This document shows, in pieces, positions 51,889-60,603 of a DNA stretch of 64,000 nucleotides. Position 1 is the stretch's first letter; each line of letters opens with the position of its first letter. The notes below the pieces were generated by a model. The model did not search any database and was not told where the DNA came from. It saw nothing but the letters and a program-made list of their open reading frames with translations. The translations under genes and the position numbers were made by a program. Source of the stretch: Hymenobacter sp. DG25B (GTDB lineage Bacteria > Bacteroidota > Bacteroidia > Cytophagales > Hymenobacteraceae); NCBI RefSeq assembly GCF_000801315.1, contig NZ_CP010054.1, positions 62,001 through 126,000 on the forward strand, given 5' to 3'.

Positions 51889-52321
51889 TTTCCGCCTTTT
51901 CAAGCGTTTTGCCTGCCTGCTGAGTGGGGCATTGCTACTGGCCGCCTGCGGCTCTAATGGCTCTGAGGCCGAGCCCCAGATTCCCCTGGCCGTAGTCAAT
52001 GAGGTCATCAACCTGACCAACCAGGAGTACCAGCAGCTACGCTTCGACCGCGGGGCCGTAGAGCACGATGGTGGCGTGCGGGGATTGATTATCGTTCGGC
52101 AGAATGCCAGTACCTACCTAGCATTTGAGCGCAACTGCCCCTACCGCCCTTTTGACTCCTGCGCCCGAGTAGAAATAGACTCTTCCCGCCTGTTTCTGGT
52201 AGATAAGTGCTGCGGCTCCCAGTTTGGGCTGGATGGGCAGCTGCAGGCCGGACCGGGTGCCCGCCCCCTGCGGCAATACAACACGGCCCTGTCCGGCAAT
52301 CTGCTGACAATCACGAATTAG
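51875..52321 (+). CDS. Rieske-like lipoprotein lacking the cluster histidines
   Basis: The start ATG 51875 lies 14 bp inside the previous gene, giving 148 residues with a lipobox (LSGALLLAACGS). The mature domain has Rieske-fold landmarks: LIIVRQNASTYLAFERNCPY, VDKCCGSQFGLDGQLQAGPG and ARPLRQYNTALSGNLLTI. A functional Rieske site needs C-x-H and C-x2-H. Here the positions read C-P-Y and C-C-G-S, so no [2Fe-2S] cluster is expected. Cys-poor Rieske relatives are known as non-heme-iron-free folds in Bacteroidota lipoproteins; role unknown. Confidence 0.72.
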   Translation: MTTPDFRLFKRFACLLSGALLLAACGSNGSEAEPQIPLAVVNEVINLTNQEYQQLRFDRGAVEHDGGVRGLIIVRQNASTYLAFERNCPYRPFDSCARVEIDSSRLFLVDKCCGSQFGLDGQLQAGPGARPLRQYNTALSGNLLTITN

Positions 52322-52376
52322 GCGATTTTTGAAAATATTTTTCAGGCAAATGCTTGCAGAAACCTGCTTTCTGACC

Positions 52377-52384
52377 TAATATTG
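52377..52384 (+). promoter_or_regulatory. -7 promoter element of tRNA-Asn
   Basis: TAATATTG (one mismatch to TAnnTTTG) with TTGC 19 nt upstream; the predicted start near 52391 is 27 nt before the mature tRNA. Confidence 0.5.
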
Positions 52385-52417
52385 CACCCGCAACGACAGA
52401 TAAATGTCGCCATAACC

Positions 52418-52494
52418 GCTTCCTTAGCTCAGCCGGTTAGAGCATCTGACTGTTAATCAGAGGGTCCCTGGTTCGAGCCCAGGAGGGAGCGCCA
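52418..52494 (+). tRNA. tRNA-Asn (anticodon GTT)
   Basis: The acceptor GCTTCCT pairs with AGGGAGC. The D-arm is GCTC...GAGC. The anticodon stem TCTGA/TCAGA holds the loop CTGTTAA with anticodon GTT at 52452-52454. The T-arm is CCTGG-TTCGAGC-CCAGG. The 3' CCA is encoded (52492-52494). A hairpin terminator follows at once. Confidence 0.95.
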
Positions 52495-52498
52495 CTAC

Positions 52499-52533
52499 AA
52501 AACCCCTCGTTCGCCCCCGCGACGAGGGGTTTT
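52499..52533 (+). terminator. Terminator after tRNA-Asn
   Basis: AAAACCCCTCG and CGAGGGGTTTT form an 11-bp perfect stem ending in T4. Confidence 0.85.
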
Positions 52534-52642
52534 GCGCGTTTATACCCCTAGGCTAGGTCAACTTTTTCGGGAATAAGAGAGTATCAGGCAGTATAGGGCG
52601 GCCAAATGGGCCGCTGCTCTCTCACTCTCTCCCGCAACTCCT

Positions 52643-52813
52643 ATGAAACTCTATCGTCCTTTTCTGGCCATGTGCCTGGTGCTGCTCACCTTTTCGCTGA
52701 GCAGCTGTGAAGTAGTTGGCGACATCTTTAAAGCCGGCGCCTGGACGGGCATTATCGGCGTAGTACTGGTAGTATTGCTAATCTGGTGGATTATCGGCCG
52801 CGTGCGCCGCTAG
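52643..52813 (+). CDS. Small one-helix lipoprotein
   Basis: This 56-residue ORF is missed by length cut-offs. It starts MKLYRPFLAMCLVLLTFSLS with a lipobox (LSSC, Cys at residue 22). EVVGDIFKAGAWTG follows, then a membrane helix (IIGVVLVVLLIWWIIG) and a basic end (RVRR). The CEVVGDIFKAG...TG-helix pattern recurs in small proteins across Bacteroidota. Function unknown. A perfect terminator follows 23 bp after the stop, supporting a real gene. Confidence 0.75.
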   Translation: MKLYRPFLAMCLVLLTFSLSSCEVVGDIFKAGAWTGIIGVVLVVLLIWWIIGRVRR

Positions 52814-52836
52814 TCTTTATAAGCTAGTTAACATAG

Positions 52837-52865
52837 AAAAAGGGAGCCTTTAGGCTCCCTTTTTT
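52837..52865. terminator. Bidirectional terminator after the small lipoprotein gene
   Basis: AAAAAGGGAGCC-TTTA-GGCTCCCTTTTTT, a perfect 12-bp stem between convergent genes. Confidence 0.88.
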
Positions 52866-52890
52866 ATGCTGTATTGCACGGTAGGCAGGC

Positions 52891-53565
52891 TTACTTAACT
52901 TTCCGCTGCTTAGGCATGGTGCCAATGATGTGGTCCCAGAGCGTGGTGCTCACGCCAAAAGCAATTTCATCCTGCTTGTAGTGGTGTTGAGCGTGGTGGT
53001 GCCACCAGAACTTCAGGAAGTTCTTTGGTGGCGCGTACACGTGGAGAGCGTAGTGCACAAACAGGTATAGCGCGTAGCCGAACACAAAACCCGCCAGCAG
53101 CCCGAAACCAGCGTTGCCAAATACAAACCGGAAGATGAAAAACAGCAGCGAGGCCACGAACACCGTCAGGATGGGCGGCATGGCCAGGCGGGTTTTATCT
53201 TTCGGGTACTCGTGGTGTACGCCGTGCATGGTGTATTGAAACTTGGCCTTGGCAGGCGTGTTGGTGTTGATGTGGTATACGAAGCGGTGCATCAGATACT
53301 CCACTAACGTGAACAGGAACCAGCCCGCCAGAAACAGACCCATGGCGCTCAGGCCCGTCAGCAGCCCCTCGCTCAAGCCATAGTAGAGGCTGACGGCCGC
53401 CACGGCGAAGAAAATGCTGAGCGGCGCCGCAATGTGCGTGTGCGTGAGGCGCTCCAGCGTGGGGTTTTCGAATAAACGGGCCGATCCTTTGTGCTTGGGC
53501 TTGATGGCATCGGGCGTTTTCACCGGCGTTGGTTGGGCTTCGGCAGCAGAAGAGGATGTATTCAT
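52891..53565 (-). CDS. Fatty-acid hydroxylase/sterol desaturase family membrane enzyme
   Basis: The start ATG 53565 (MNTSSSAAEAQPTPVKTPDA) gives 224 residues. The ORF runs 10 codons further upstream, but a TACTTTTG -7 box at 53593-53600 overlaps that extension. Four or five membrane helices carry the di-iron histidine clusters: LMHRFVYH, MHGVHHEYP, HYALH and WWHHHAQHHY. The spacing matches fatty acid 2-hydroxylases (FA2H-like), which add a hydroxyl to the alpha carbon of fatty acids, as on Bacteroidota sphingolipids and lipid A. It is monocistronic. Confidence 0.88.
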   Translation of the reverse strand: MNTSSSAAEAQPTPVKTPDAIKPKHKGSARLFENPTLERLTHTHIAAPLSIFFAVAAVSLYYGLSEGLLTGLSAMGLFLAGWFLFTLVEYLMHRFVYHINTNTPAKAKFQYTMHGVHHEYPKDKTRLAMPPILTVFVASLLFFIFRFVFGNAGFGLLAGFVFGYALYLFVHYALHVYAPPKNFLKFWWHHHAQHHYKQDEIAFGVSTTLWDHIIGTMPKQRKVK

Positions 53566-53592
53566 ATCAGTGGTTAGCTCAGATTCAACAGG

Positions 53593-53600
53593 CAAAAGTA
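53593..53600 (-). promoter_or_regulatory. -7 promoter element of the fatty-acid hydroxylase gene
   Basis: CAAAAGTA on the plus strand is TACTTTTG on the minus strand. It predicts a start near 53586, about 20 nt before the ATG at 53565. Confidence 0.55.
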
Positions 53601-53641
53601 CGCATCAACCCGCAAAACGGCACTTATCTTGGCCATAACCC

Positions 53642-54163
53642 TTACCCGGTAGTCAGAAACCGGGAAATTAAGTGGCTGACAGCCTCCGGCGAGCAGCCGG
53701 AACCCGTGCAGCGCAGCGGGGCGCGCTCGTAAAACTGCTCCCGGCGGCTCAGTGTTTCGAGAAGTTGCTGCTGCAGGGCAGCTGCATCCGGCAAATGAGA
53801 GAGCAAAGGTCGGGCCGCCATTTCGGAACGCAGGCGCCGCGCCAGCTTCTCTACCGGCACGTGCAGGTAGATCGTGAGTCCTTCCTGCAGCAATACCGCC
53901 AGGTTGTTATGAAAGCAGGGCGTGCCCCCGCCCGTGGCCAGCACCAGTCGGGGCTGCTGCTGCACTACCTCCCGCAACATCGCCGCTTCCCGCTGGCGGA
54001 AATAATCCTCCCCTTCGGCCTCAAATATCTCCGGGATGCTGCGCTGCTCCTGCCGTACAATTTCCTCGTCCAGATCCAGAAAAGGCAACGCATACAGGGT
54101 GGCCAGCGCGCGGCCCAGCGTGGTTTTCCCGGCTCCCGGCATCCCAATCAGAAACAGACGCAT
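53642..54163 (-). CDS. aroK: Shikimate kinase
   Basis: The start ATG 54163 (MRLFLIGMPGAGKTTLGRAL) gives 173 residues. The P-loop GMPGAGKTT is at residues 7-15. DLDEEIVRQEQRSIPEIFEA provides the shikimate-binding Asp and the SIPEIF region. ATGGGTPCF supplies the GGG motif. It phosphorylates shikimate in aromatic amino-acid synthesis. The nearby ABC permease gene lies upstream on the same strand, with no other aro genes. Confidence 0.94.
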   Translation of the reverse strand: MRLFLIGMPGAGKTTLGRALATLYALPFLDLDEEIVRQEQRSIPEIFEAEGEDYFRQREAAMLREVVQQQPRLVLATGGGTPCFHNNLAVLLQEGLTIYLHVPVEKLARRLRSEMAARPLLSHLPDAAALQQQLLETLSRREQFYERAPLRCTGSGCSPEAVSHLISRFLTTG

Positions 54164-54254
54164 AGGCAACATTTTTTTCGGGGTACAGTCAGCAGAGCCA
54201 GGAAGCAGAATAGCATAAGCCAAACCGACTGCCCCGCTTCATTCAACCCAATAA

Positions 54255-55310
54255 CTACCCCAGTTTTACCCGCGGGTCGAGGACGGCATACAAGACATCT
54301 ACCGCAATATTCACCACCACAAACAGGGCGGCAATAAAGATGGTGGAGCCCATTACCACGGGGAAATCCAGGTTTTCTACGGCGCGGAGCGTAACGGTGC
54401 CCAGGCCTTTCCAGTTGAAGATGTATTCAATGAAAAACGCCCCGGCCATGAGCGAGGCCAGCCAGCCGGACACCGCCGTTACCACCGGGTTCAGCGCGTT
54501 TTTCAGGGCGTGGCCCATGACGGTGCGGTAGCTGGAAAGCCCCTTGGCCCGGGCCGTGCGGATGTAGTCCTGGCTGAGCACATCCAGCATAGAGCTGCGC
54601 GTGAGCTGGGTGATGACCGCCAGCGGCCGGATGCCCAGCGCGAAGGCCGGCAAAATGAGGTTGCGCAGCACCAGATGGCGGCCGGTGAAGGGGTCCGTTT
54701 CAAAGAGCTGTCCGGTTAGGTTCAGGCCCGTCCAGCGGCTCCAGTAAAAGCCAAAGGTCATGGCAATGAGGATAGCGGCCACAAACGATGGTACCGAGAT
54801 ACCCAGTACCGAGGTGGTAATCAAAGTGCGGTCAATCCAGGAATGGGGGCGCAGCGCGGCCAGCACACCGAACAGAATACCAAGTACCGCCGCCAGCAGC
54901 ATGGCCGCCAGGGCCAGCCACATAGTGCCGGTAAAGTGGTCCAGCAAAATCAGCAGCACTTCTTTGTTGCTTTGAAAGGAGCGGCGCAGGTAGGGCTTTT
55001 TCAGCACCACGGCCTGCTCGCCAAGCGGCACCAGCGTAACGCCGCCGTACTTGGCCACGCCTGCGGAGTCCCGGGGGTGCACGCCCACCGGCGACACATC
55101 ATTGAGGTAGCCCAGCAGCTGAGCGGGCAGGGGCTTGTCCAGGCCCAGGTCGGCGGCAATGGCCGCGCGTGTGGCTTCGTCTGAGCGTTGGCCGGCCAGC
55201 AGAGCTACCGGGTCGCCGGGCAGCACGTTAAACAGAAAGAATACCGTAAGGGCTACGCCGGCCAGTACCAGGAGCCCCTGCACTAGGCGGCGAAGGATAA
55301 ACCAAATCAT
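54255..55310 (-). CDS. ABC transporter permease, DppB/OppB type
   Basis: The start ATG 55310 (MIWFILRRLVQGLLVLAGVA) gives 351 residues. An upstream in-frame start (55358) reads through a DNA repeat (SDNRQPATGNWQ) and is rejected. It has six membrane helices and the binding-protein-dependent transport motif: a DPVALLAGQRS loop after helix 1, then QDYIRTARAKGLSSYRTVMG HALKNALNP, the EAA loop that contacts the ATPase. DppB-type permeases import di- and oligopeptides or nickel. The partner permease, ATPases and binding protein are not adjacent, which is unusual but seen in Bacteroidota. Confidence 0.9.
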   Translation of the reverse strand: MIWFILRRLVQGLLVLAGVALTVFFLFNVLPGDPVALLAGQRSDEATRAAIAADLGLDKPLPAQLLGYLNDVSPVGVHPRDSAGVAKYGGVTLVPLGEQAVVLKKPYLRRSFQSNKEVLLILLDHFTGTMWLALAAMLLAAVLGILFGVLAALRPHSWIDRTLITTSVLGISVPSFVAAILIAMTFGFYWSRWTGLNLTGQLFETDPFTGRHLVLRNLILPAFALGIRPLAVITQLTRSSMLDVLSQDYIRTARAKGLSSYRTVMGHALKNALNPVVTAVSGWLASLMAGAFFIEYIFNWKGLGTVTLRAVENLDFPVVMGSTIFIAALFVVVNIAVDVLYAVLDPRVKLG

Positions 55311-55313
55311 CTT

Positions 55314-55404
55314 ATTCAGTTGCCAGTTGCCGGTTGCCGGTTGCCGGTTGTCAGACACTCGTTGAGCGACCTGGCAACTAACAACTCGTAACCGGCAACT
55401 GAAT
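55314..55404. repeat. Inverted repeat of the GTTGCCGGTTGCC family
   Basis: ATTCAGTTGCC (55314-55324) pairs with GGCAACTGAAT (55394-55404); between them run three to four copies of GTTGCCGGTTGCC-type heptads and their complements. A 19-bp identical piece, GTTGCCAGTTGCCGGTTGC, also lies inside sucB (17398-17416), where it is translated. Confidence 0.7.
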
Positions 55405-56504
55405 TATAGCAGCTCTTCCAGCTTTTCGCGAGTCGGGATGTCGTGATAATGGAACTTGCCTTTCACCACGCCATTTTCCAGCAGAATAATGCCGGGGTTG
55501 GAGCGCACCATGGATTTCAGCACCGTGGCATCGGCGTAGTAGAAGGGCACGGGCAGGTTTACCTCATGGCGGAAGGCATCGTAGTCGGCGGGGTTGCTGC
55601 TGGTGAGCACCACGGTTTTGATATCCCGCTTGGAAGAATCAGCCGACAGAATCATGGTGTTCATCTTGTCGAACCGGTCCCGGTCGGCGCTGTTCACATT
55701 CTGGATAATGAGCAGCAGCTTGTTGCCTTTCAGAATCTCCTGCGTGTAATCACCTTCATCATTCCACACCCGAAAGTCCGTGATTTTGGGTGCGTCTTCC
55801 GGGTTCAGGGCTACCATCTGCTTAAACTTCCAGGTGGTATCGGTGGGGTACTCGGTAAACTCCTGCTCCTGGCCGTTGCGCGCCATAATGTATTTGTAGC
55901 GCAGGGGGGCTGCGGGCTTCATCAGCTGGCCAATGTTGTTGCCCTCTTTGTAAGGCAGGAAATCGAAGTAAGGCAGGTGGCCCAGGGCATACACACCAAT
56001 ACCGGCGGCTACCGCGGCGGCAATGGTGATGTACATCACGCCCAGCGTGCCTTTGGCAAACACCAGCCGCAGGTAGCGCTGCCCAAAAAACACCACCAGC
56101 CACAGGGCCAGCAGAATCATATCCTTGGTGAAGGAAGCCCAGGGCGTGAGCTTAATAAAGTCGCCGAAGCAGCCGCAGTCGGTTACCTTATTGAAAGCTG
56201 CCGAGTAGAAGGTGAGGAAGCCAAAGAAGACCAGCAGGCCCAGCAGCACCCACAGGGTTTTGCGCAGATGCCAGCGCAGCAACAGGGCCACGCCCAGCAC
56301 TACTTCCAGCGTGCTAAGAATAAGCGAAATGGTGCGGGCATGCGGGTAGAACCACATGAAAAACTGCCCGAAATCCTGCGAAAACACCTCAAAGTATTCC
56401 TCCAGCTTCAGCGCCGTGCCCACCGGGTCATTCAGCTTCACCAGGCCGGAGAAAATAAACACCACTCCCAGCAACAACCAGCAAATGCGGGTAACTAACC
56501 TCAT
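55404..56504 (-). CDS. BT_3928-type DoxX-like membrane protein
   Basis: The 366-residue protein starts MRLVTRICWLLLGVVFIFSG. It has about five helices in the first 180 residues (DoxX/MauE-like): LVKLNDPVGTALKLEEYFEV, TFYSAAFNKVTDCGCFGDFI, and KDMILLALWLVVFFGQRYLR. The C-terminal half is a soluble domain (LLIIQNVNSADRDRFDKMNT, TVVLTSSNPADYDAFRHEVN, PVPFYYADATVLKSMVRSNP) that looks thioredoxin-like. The DCGCFGD motif is a hallmark of the family in Bacteroidota, which may act in disulfide or redox maturation of envelope proteins (inference). It is monocistronic. Confidence 0.85.
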   Translation of the reverse strand: MRLVTRICWLLLGVVFIFSGLVKLNDPVGTALKLEEYFEVFSQDFGQFFMWFYPHARTISLILSTLEVVLGVALLLRWHLRKTLWVLLGLLVFFGFLTFYSAAFNKVTDCGCFGDFIKLTPWASFTKDMILLALWLVVFFGQRYLRLVFAKGTLGVMYITIAAAVAAGIGVYALGHLPYFDFLPYKEGNNIGQLMKPAAPLRYKYIMARNGQEQEFTEYPTDTTWKFKQMVALNPEDAPKITDFRVWNDEGDYTQEILKGNKLLLIIQNVNSADRDRFDKMNTMILSADSSKRDIKTVVLTSSNPADYDAFRHEVNLPVPFYYADATVLKSMVRSNPGIILLENGVVKGKFHYHDIPTREKLEELL

Positions 56505-56530
56505 AAGAAAATACGTGTACGTTCGTAGCC

Positions 56531-57106
56531 TTAAACTGTGTGAGCCGATTCTGGTTGGGGAGCCGCCGCCAGCCCGCGCTTAATCAGCGCAAAAACGGCG
56601 TAGTTCAGCATGTCCCGGTAGTTGGCCTCCACCCCTTCCGACACCTTGGTTTGCCCCGCCAGATCTTCAATCTGCTTAGTGCGGTGCAGCTTCATCAGAA
56701 TGATATCGGTGATGCTTTCCACGCGCATGTGGCGCCAGGCCTCGCCGTAGTCGTGGTTTTTGGCGAAGAGCAGTTCCCGGGTGGTGTTCACTTCCCGGTC
56801 GTAGGCGGCGGTAACTTCCTCCAGAGGCAGCTCCAGCGGGGCCTCCAGCGGCAGGTGTAGCTGCATGAGGGCAATGAGACAGTAGTTGATGATGGCTACA
56901 AACTCCTCATCAATTCCTTCGGCCACGCGCTGGGTGCCTTTCTCCTGAATGGAGCGGATGCGCTGCGCTTTGATGTAGATCTGATCGGTGATGGAGGGCA
57001 GGCGCATAATGCGCCAGGCCGTGCCATAGTCGTGGGACTTAGCCAGAAACAGCTTCCGGCAGTGCCCGATAACCGCGTCGTACTCGTGCTGGGTTTGGTT
57101 CTGCAA
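56531..57106 (-). CDS. DUF1599 protein with two tandem domains, probable TTG start
   Basis: The open frame begins at TTG 57193 with no ATG before residue 59. A second TTG at 57106 would give MQNQTQHEYDAVIGHCRKLF, the usual N terminus of the family, so it is preferred (191 residues). Two copies of the DUF1599 motif are present: FLAKSHDYGTAWRIMRLPSI and LLFAKNHDYGEAWRHMRVES, each followed by a helical EGIDEEF/EGVEANY segment. The family (also called nucleotide modification associated domain 1) is predicted to bind nucleotides. It diverges from folP. Confidence 0.8.
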   Translation of the reverse strand: MQNQTQHEYDAVIGHCRKLFLAKSHDYGTAWRIMRLPSITDQIYIKAQRIRSIQEKGTQRVAEGIDEEFVAIINYCLIALMQLHLPLEAPLELPLEEVTAAYDREVNTTRELLFAKNHDYGEAWRHMRVESITDIILMKLHRTKQIEDLAGQTKVSEGVEANYRDMLNYAVFALIKRGLAAAPQPESAHTV

Positions 57107-57262
57107 GATTTTCAGCCTAATTTGTTGGAATCTTGGGTATTTGGGGCCCTGGAAACCCGATTGCGCCCGCGGCCTTGTGCTGCCTGAACGCAACCGTATG
57201 GAAGAAACCCGGTTTCTTTACCCCAAAACCTGGTTTTTGAGTTCCTGAGCGCTTCCATAACT

Positions 57263-58150
57263 ATGCTACCCCAGGCCGCGAAAGATACGTGTTTTTCGGT
57301 GAGGCAAACGCTGAGTTGCCCGCGTGGCCGCGTGCTGGATTTGCACCGCCCACAGGTAATGGGCATCCTCAACCTCACGCCCGATTCGTTCTTTGCCGGC
57401 AGCCGCATTGGTGCCGCCGATGAGCTGCTGCGCCGCGCCGAGGCCATGCTTACGGCCGGCGCCGCCGTGCTGGACCTAGGCGGCTACTCCACCCGCCCCG
57501 GCGCCGCGGAGGTAAGCGAGGAGGAGGAAAAGCGCCGCGTTCTGCCCGCCCTGCAGGCCCTGCGGCAGCGCTTTCCGGAGGCCTTTCTGTCCATTGATAC
57601 TTTCCGGGCCAGCGTAGCCGCCGAAGCCGTAGCCGCCGGGGCCGATATTTTGAACGACATCAGCGCCGGCACCCTGGATGCCGATATGATAGCCACGGCC
57701 GGCCGCCTGAACGTGCCCTACGTGCTGATGCACATGCGCGGCACCCCGCAGGACATGGCCCAGCACACCGAGTACGCCGAGGACCTGGTAACGGAGTTGG
57801 TTCGGTTTTTCCGGGATAAGCTGGCTGCCCTGCGCGCCGCCGGCGTGGTAGACGTGGTGCTGGATCCGGGTTTCGGGTTTGCCAAAAATGCCGCCCAAAA
57901 CCACGAGCTGCTGCGCCGCCTGGATGAGCTGCGCGTGCTGGGCCTGCCTATTCTGGCCGGGCTCTCGCGCAAATCCATGGTTTTTAAGCCGCTGGGACTC
58001 ACCCCGGATGCAGCCCTTACGGGTACTGTGGCCGTCAATACCATAGCGCTGCTCAACGGCGCCCGCCTCCTGCGCGTACATGACGTGGCCGAAGCCATGC
58101 AAACCATTCAGCTCGTATTCAACACATACTCAACTCCTTCCTCCCCGTGA
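57263..58150 (+). CDS. folP: Dihydropteroate synthase
   Basis: The 295-residue TIM-barrel enzyme shows the DHPS motifs: VMGILNLTPDSFFAGSRIGA, LDLGGYSTRPGAAEVSEEEE, SIDTFRASVAAEAVAAGADI LNDISAG, MHMRGTPQDM, DPGFGFAKNAAQNHELLRRL and LAGLSRKSM. It joins 6-hydroxymethyl-dihydropterin pyrophosphate and p-aminobenzoate in folate synthesis and is the target of sulfonamides. Its stop overlaps the GTG start of cdaA by 4 bp, a close folP-cdaA coupling often seen in Bacteroidota. Confidence 0.95.
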   Translation: MLPQAAKDTCFSVRQTLSCPRGRVLDLHRPQVMGILNLTPDSFFAGSRIGAADELLRRAEAMLTAGAAVLDLGGYSTRPGAAEVSEEEEKRRVLPALQALRQRFPEAFLSIDTFRASVAAEAVAAGADILNDISAGTLDADMIATAGRLNVPYVLMHMRGTPQDMAQHTEYAEDLVTELVRFFRDKLAALRAAGVVDVVLDPGFGFAKNAAQNHELLRRLDELRVLGLPILAGLSRKSMVFKPLGLTPDAALTGTVAVNTIALLNGARLLRVHDVAEAMQTIQLVFNTYSTPSSP

Positions 58151-58986
58151 TTGGCTCCTTCACCATCGGCTTCCTGCGTATTGGCTGGCTGGACGTAGTG
58201 GACGTGCTGCTGGTTACGGCCCTATTTTATCAGCTCTACAAGCTGCTGACCGGCAGCGTAGCGCTGAAGATTTTTCTGGGGCTGATGTCGATTTACCTGC
58301 TGTACCTGGTGGTGCGGGCCGCGGGCATGGAGCTGTTGACCACCATTCTGGGGCAGTTTATGAGCGTGGGCGTGCTGGCCAGCATTATCCTGTTTCAGCA
58401 GGAAATCCGGCGGTTTCTGCTCACCATTGGCAAGGCCACCACGCTGGAGCGCATGCGCGTGTTCTCCTGGCGCCGCGATTCTGCCGCCGAGAAAATGAAC
58501 ATCATGCCCTTCATAGAAGCCGCTAAGAGCCTGGCCGGCAAGAATACCGGCGCGCTCATTGTGTTCAGCATGGGCTCTGATCTGAAGTTTTACGCCGACT
58601 CCGGTGACCTGATTGATGCTGCCGTAAGCAAGCGCCTGCTGATGAGCATCTTCAACAAAACCAGCCCCCTGCACGATGGGGCCGTTATCATCGCCAACAA
58701 CCGCATACAAGCGGCCCGCTGCATTCTGCCGGTAAGCGAAAACCCCGACGTGCCGGCTTCCCTGGGGTTGCGCCACCGCGCCGCCATTGGCCTTTCCGAA
58801 GTGACGGACAGCGTGGTGCTGGTAGTAAGCGAGGAAACCGGGCAGATTTCCCTGGTGCGCGCCGGCGAGGTGTACCGCAACCTGTCTACCTCCGACCTGC
58901 GGGCCCGCCTGAACGAAATGCTGTTTGACGCCGAGCCTAAAGCTTCCTCTCCCAAGAAGCTCTCCACCGAAGAAGTAGCCGCTTAA
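58147..58986 (+). CDS. cdaA: Diadenylate cyclase (c-di-AMP synthase, CdaA type)
   Basis: The start is GTG 58147, overlapping folP by 4 bp (GTGA), with 279 residues. Three N-terminal membrane helices (about 5-95) precede the DAC domain. The DAC domain contains FNKTSPLHDGAVIIANNRIQ (DGA motif) and ASLGLRHRAAIGLSEVTDSV (RHR motif), followed by VVSEETGQISLVRAGEVYRN. It condenses two ATP into c-di-AMP, which controls potassium and osmotic balance. The C terminus has an extra ~30 residues (KASSPKKLSTEEVAA) of low complexity. Confidence 0.95.
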   Translation: MIGSFTIGFLRIGWLDVVDVLLVTALFYQLYKLLTGSVALKIFLGLMSIYLLYLVVRAAGMELLTTILGQFMSVGVLASIILFQQEIRRFLLTIGKATTLERMRVFSWRRDSAAEKMNIMPFIEAAKSLAGKNTGALIVFSMGSDLKFYADSGDLIDAAVSKRLLMSIFNKTSPLHDGAVIIANNRIQAARCILPVSENPDVPASLGLRHRAAIGLSEVTDSVVLVVSEETGQISLVRAGEVYRNLSTSDLRARLNEMLFDAEPKASSPKKLSTEEVAA

Positions 58987-59035
58987 TCTGGCCATTGGCT
59001 GTTAGCGGATGGCTGTCGGCTCAGGTAGAGTTCAT

Positions 59036-59066
59036 AAAAAAGGCCCGCCATCTGGCGGGCCTTTTT
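59036..59066. terminator. Bidirectional terminator between cdaA and kbl
   Basis: AAAAAAGGCCCGCC-ATCT-GGCGGGCCTTTTT, a perfect 13-bp stem with T5 on both strands. Confidence 0.88.
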
Positions 59067-59085
59067 CGTGCATAGTCTATGGACA

Positions 59086-60333
59086 TCATGGCGTGTTGAT
59101 AACCACCTGGCCGGCTTCCGGCTGGGCGGCCGAGCGGTCCTTGAGGGTACCCAGCTCTTTGCCTACGGCTATAAAGGCCGCAATGGCCTTGTCCAGATGC
59201 GCGCGGGTATGAGCGGCGCTCATCTGCACCCGAATGCGGGCCTGGCCTTTGGCTACCACGGGGAAGTAGAAACCCACCACGTAAATGCCGTGCTCCAGCA
59301 TGCGGGCCGCAAACTCCTGGCTCAGCTTGGCATCATACAGCATCACGGGCACAATGGGGTGCTCACCGGGCTTAATGTCGAAGCCGGCTTTGGTCATTTC
59401 CTCGCGGAAATACTTGGTGTTTTCCTCCAGCCGGTCGCGCAGCTCGGTGCTTTCCGTGAGCAGGTCCAGCACCCGGATGCTGGCACCCACAATGGCCGGG
59501 GCCAGGGTATTGGAGAACAGGTAAGGGCGGCTGCGCTGGCGCAGCATGTCAATGATTTCCTTACGGCCGGAGGTGAAGCCGCCCATGGCGCCGCCCAGGG
59601 CTTTGCCCAGCGTGCCGGTAATGATATCCACGCGGCCCATCACGTTGCGGTACTCGTGGGTGCCGCGGCCGGTTTTGCCCAGGAAGCCCATGCTGTGGCA
59701 CTCGTCAATCATCACCAGGGCCTCATACTTATCGGCCAGGTCGCAGATTTTGTCCAGCTGGGCAATGGTGCCGTCCATGGAGAAGGAGCCGTCCGTAACG
59801 ATGATGCGGTGGCGGGTGCCTTTGGCCACGGCGTCCTGCAGCTGGGCTTCCAGGTCGGCCATGTCGTTGTGGGTGTAGCGGTAGCGCTGGGCTTTACACA
59901 GGCGCACGCCATCAATAATGCTGGCGTGGTTCAGAGCATCGGAAATAATAGCGTCCTGCTCGTTGAACAGGGGCTCGAACACGCCGCCGTTGGCATCAAA
60001 AGCTGCTGCGTACAGAATGGTGTCTTCGGTACCCAGAAACTCGGCCAGCTTGGCTTCCAGCTCTTTGTGAATATCCTGAGTGCCGCAGATAAAGCGCACC
60101 GACGACATACCGTAGCCGTGGGTATCAATGGCTTCCTTGGCCGCCTTAATTACCTCCGGGTGCGAGGACAGGCCCAGGTAGTTATTGGCGCAGAAATTCA
60201 GCACTTCCCCCGCCTCTTCCGTCTCAATTTCGGCGCCCTGGGGCGAGGTAATGATGCGCTCCTTTTTGTAGAGGCCGGCATCTTTTATTTCCTGTAGCTG
60301 CTGCTGCAGGTCGGGCTGGAGGGTGGTATACAT
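59086..60333 (-). CDS. kbl: Glycine C-acetyltransferase (2-amino-3-ketobutyrate CoA ligase)
   Basis: The start ATG 60333 ([20 protein letters not shown]) gives 415 residues. The upstream in-frame ATG at 60414 is excluded by a TATCTTTG -7 box at 60383-60390. It belongs to the alpha-oxoamine synthase family: [60 protein letters not shown] [18 protein letters not shown], and the PLP lysine in [20 protein letters not shown]. It cleaves 2-amino-3-oxobutyrate with CoA to glycine and acetyl-CoA. The tdh gene that makes its substrate lies 1.3 kb away on the other strand. Confidence 0.93.
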   Translation of the reverse strand: MYTTLQPDLQQQLQEIKDAGLYKKERIITSPQGAEIETEEAGEVLNFCANNYLGLSSHPEVIKAAKEAIDTHGYGMSSVRFICGTQDIHKELEAKLAEFLGTEDTILYAAAFDANGGVFEPLFNEQDAIISDALNHASIIDGVRLCKAQRYRYTHNDMADLEAQLQDAVAKGTRHRIIVTDGSFSMDGTIAQLDKICDLADKYEALVMIDECHSMGFLGKTGRGTHEYRNVMGRVDIITGTLGKALGGAMGGFTSGRKEIIDMLRQRSRPYLFSNTLAPAIVGASIRVLDLLTESTELRDRLEENTKYFREEMTKAGFDIKPGEHPIVPVMLYDAKLSQEFAARMLEHGIYVVGFYFPVVAKGQARIRVQMSAAHTRAHLDKAIAAFIAVGKELGTLKDRSAAQPEAGQVVINTP

Positions 60334-60382
60334 AGGGGTGGGGAATGAAGTGAAGGAGTAAGAAGCCAGCAAAACAGGCAGA

Positions 60383-60390
60383 CAAAGATA
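60383..60390 (-). promoter_or_regulatory. -7 promoter element of kbl
   Basis: CAAAGATA on the plus strand is TATCTTTG on the minus strand, an exact TAnnTTTG match; the leader would be about 45 nt. Confidence 0.55.
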
Positions 60391-60603
60391 ACATGATACC
60401 GTAGCGCACGGCATTCAAGTAGCCCGGGCAGCGGGCACAGCCTCCGGAATACCAGCAAAAGTTACAACGGAAAAGCGGACCTGGTTGGTGGGCGGAAAGC
60501 AAAAGTCATTTTTCTGAGCGTGGCGCGGGCGTATCTTCTCCTGTTTACTGCCCGAACTTCAGGCAGGACGGTGCGATATACATTCCTGTAACTGCTTATA
60601 CCA

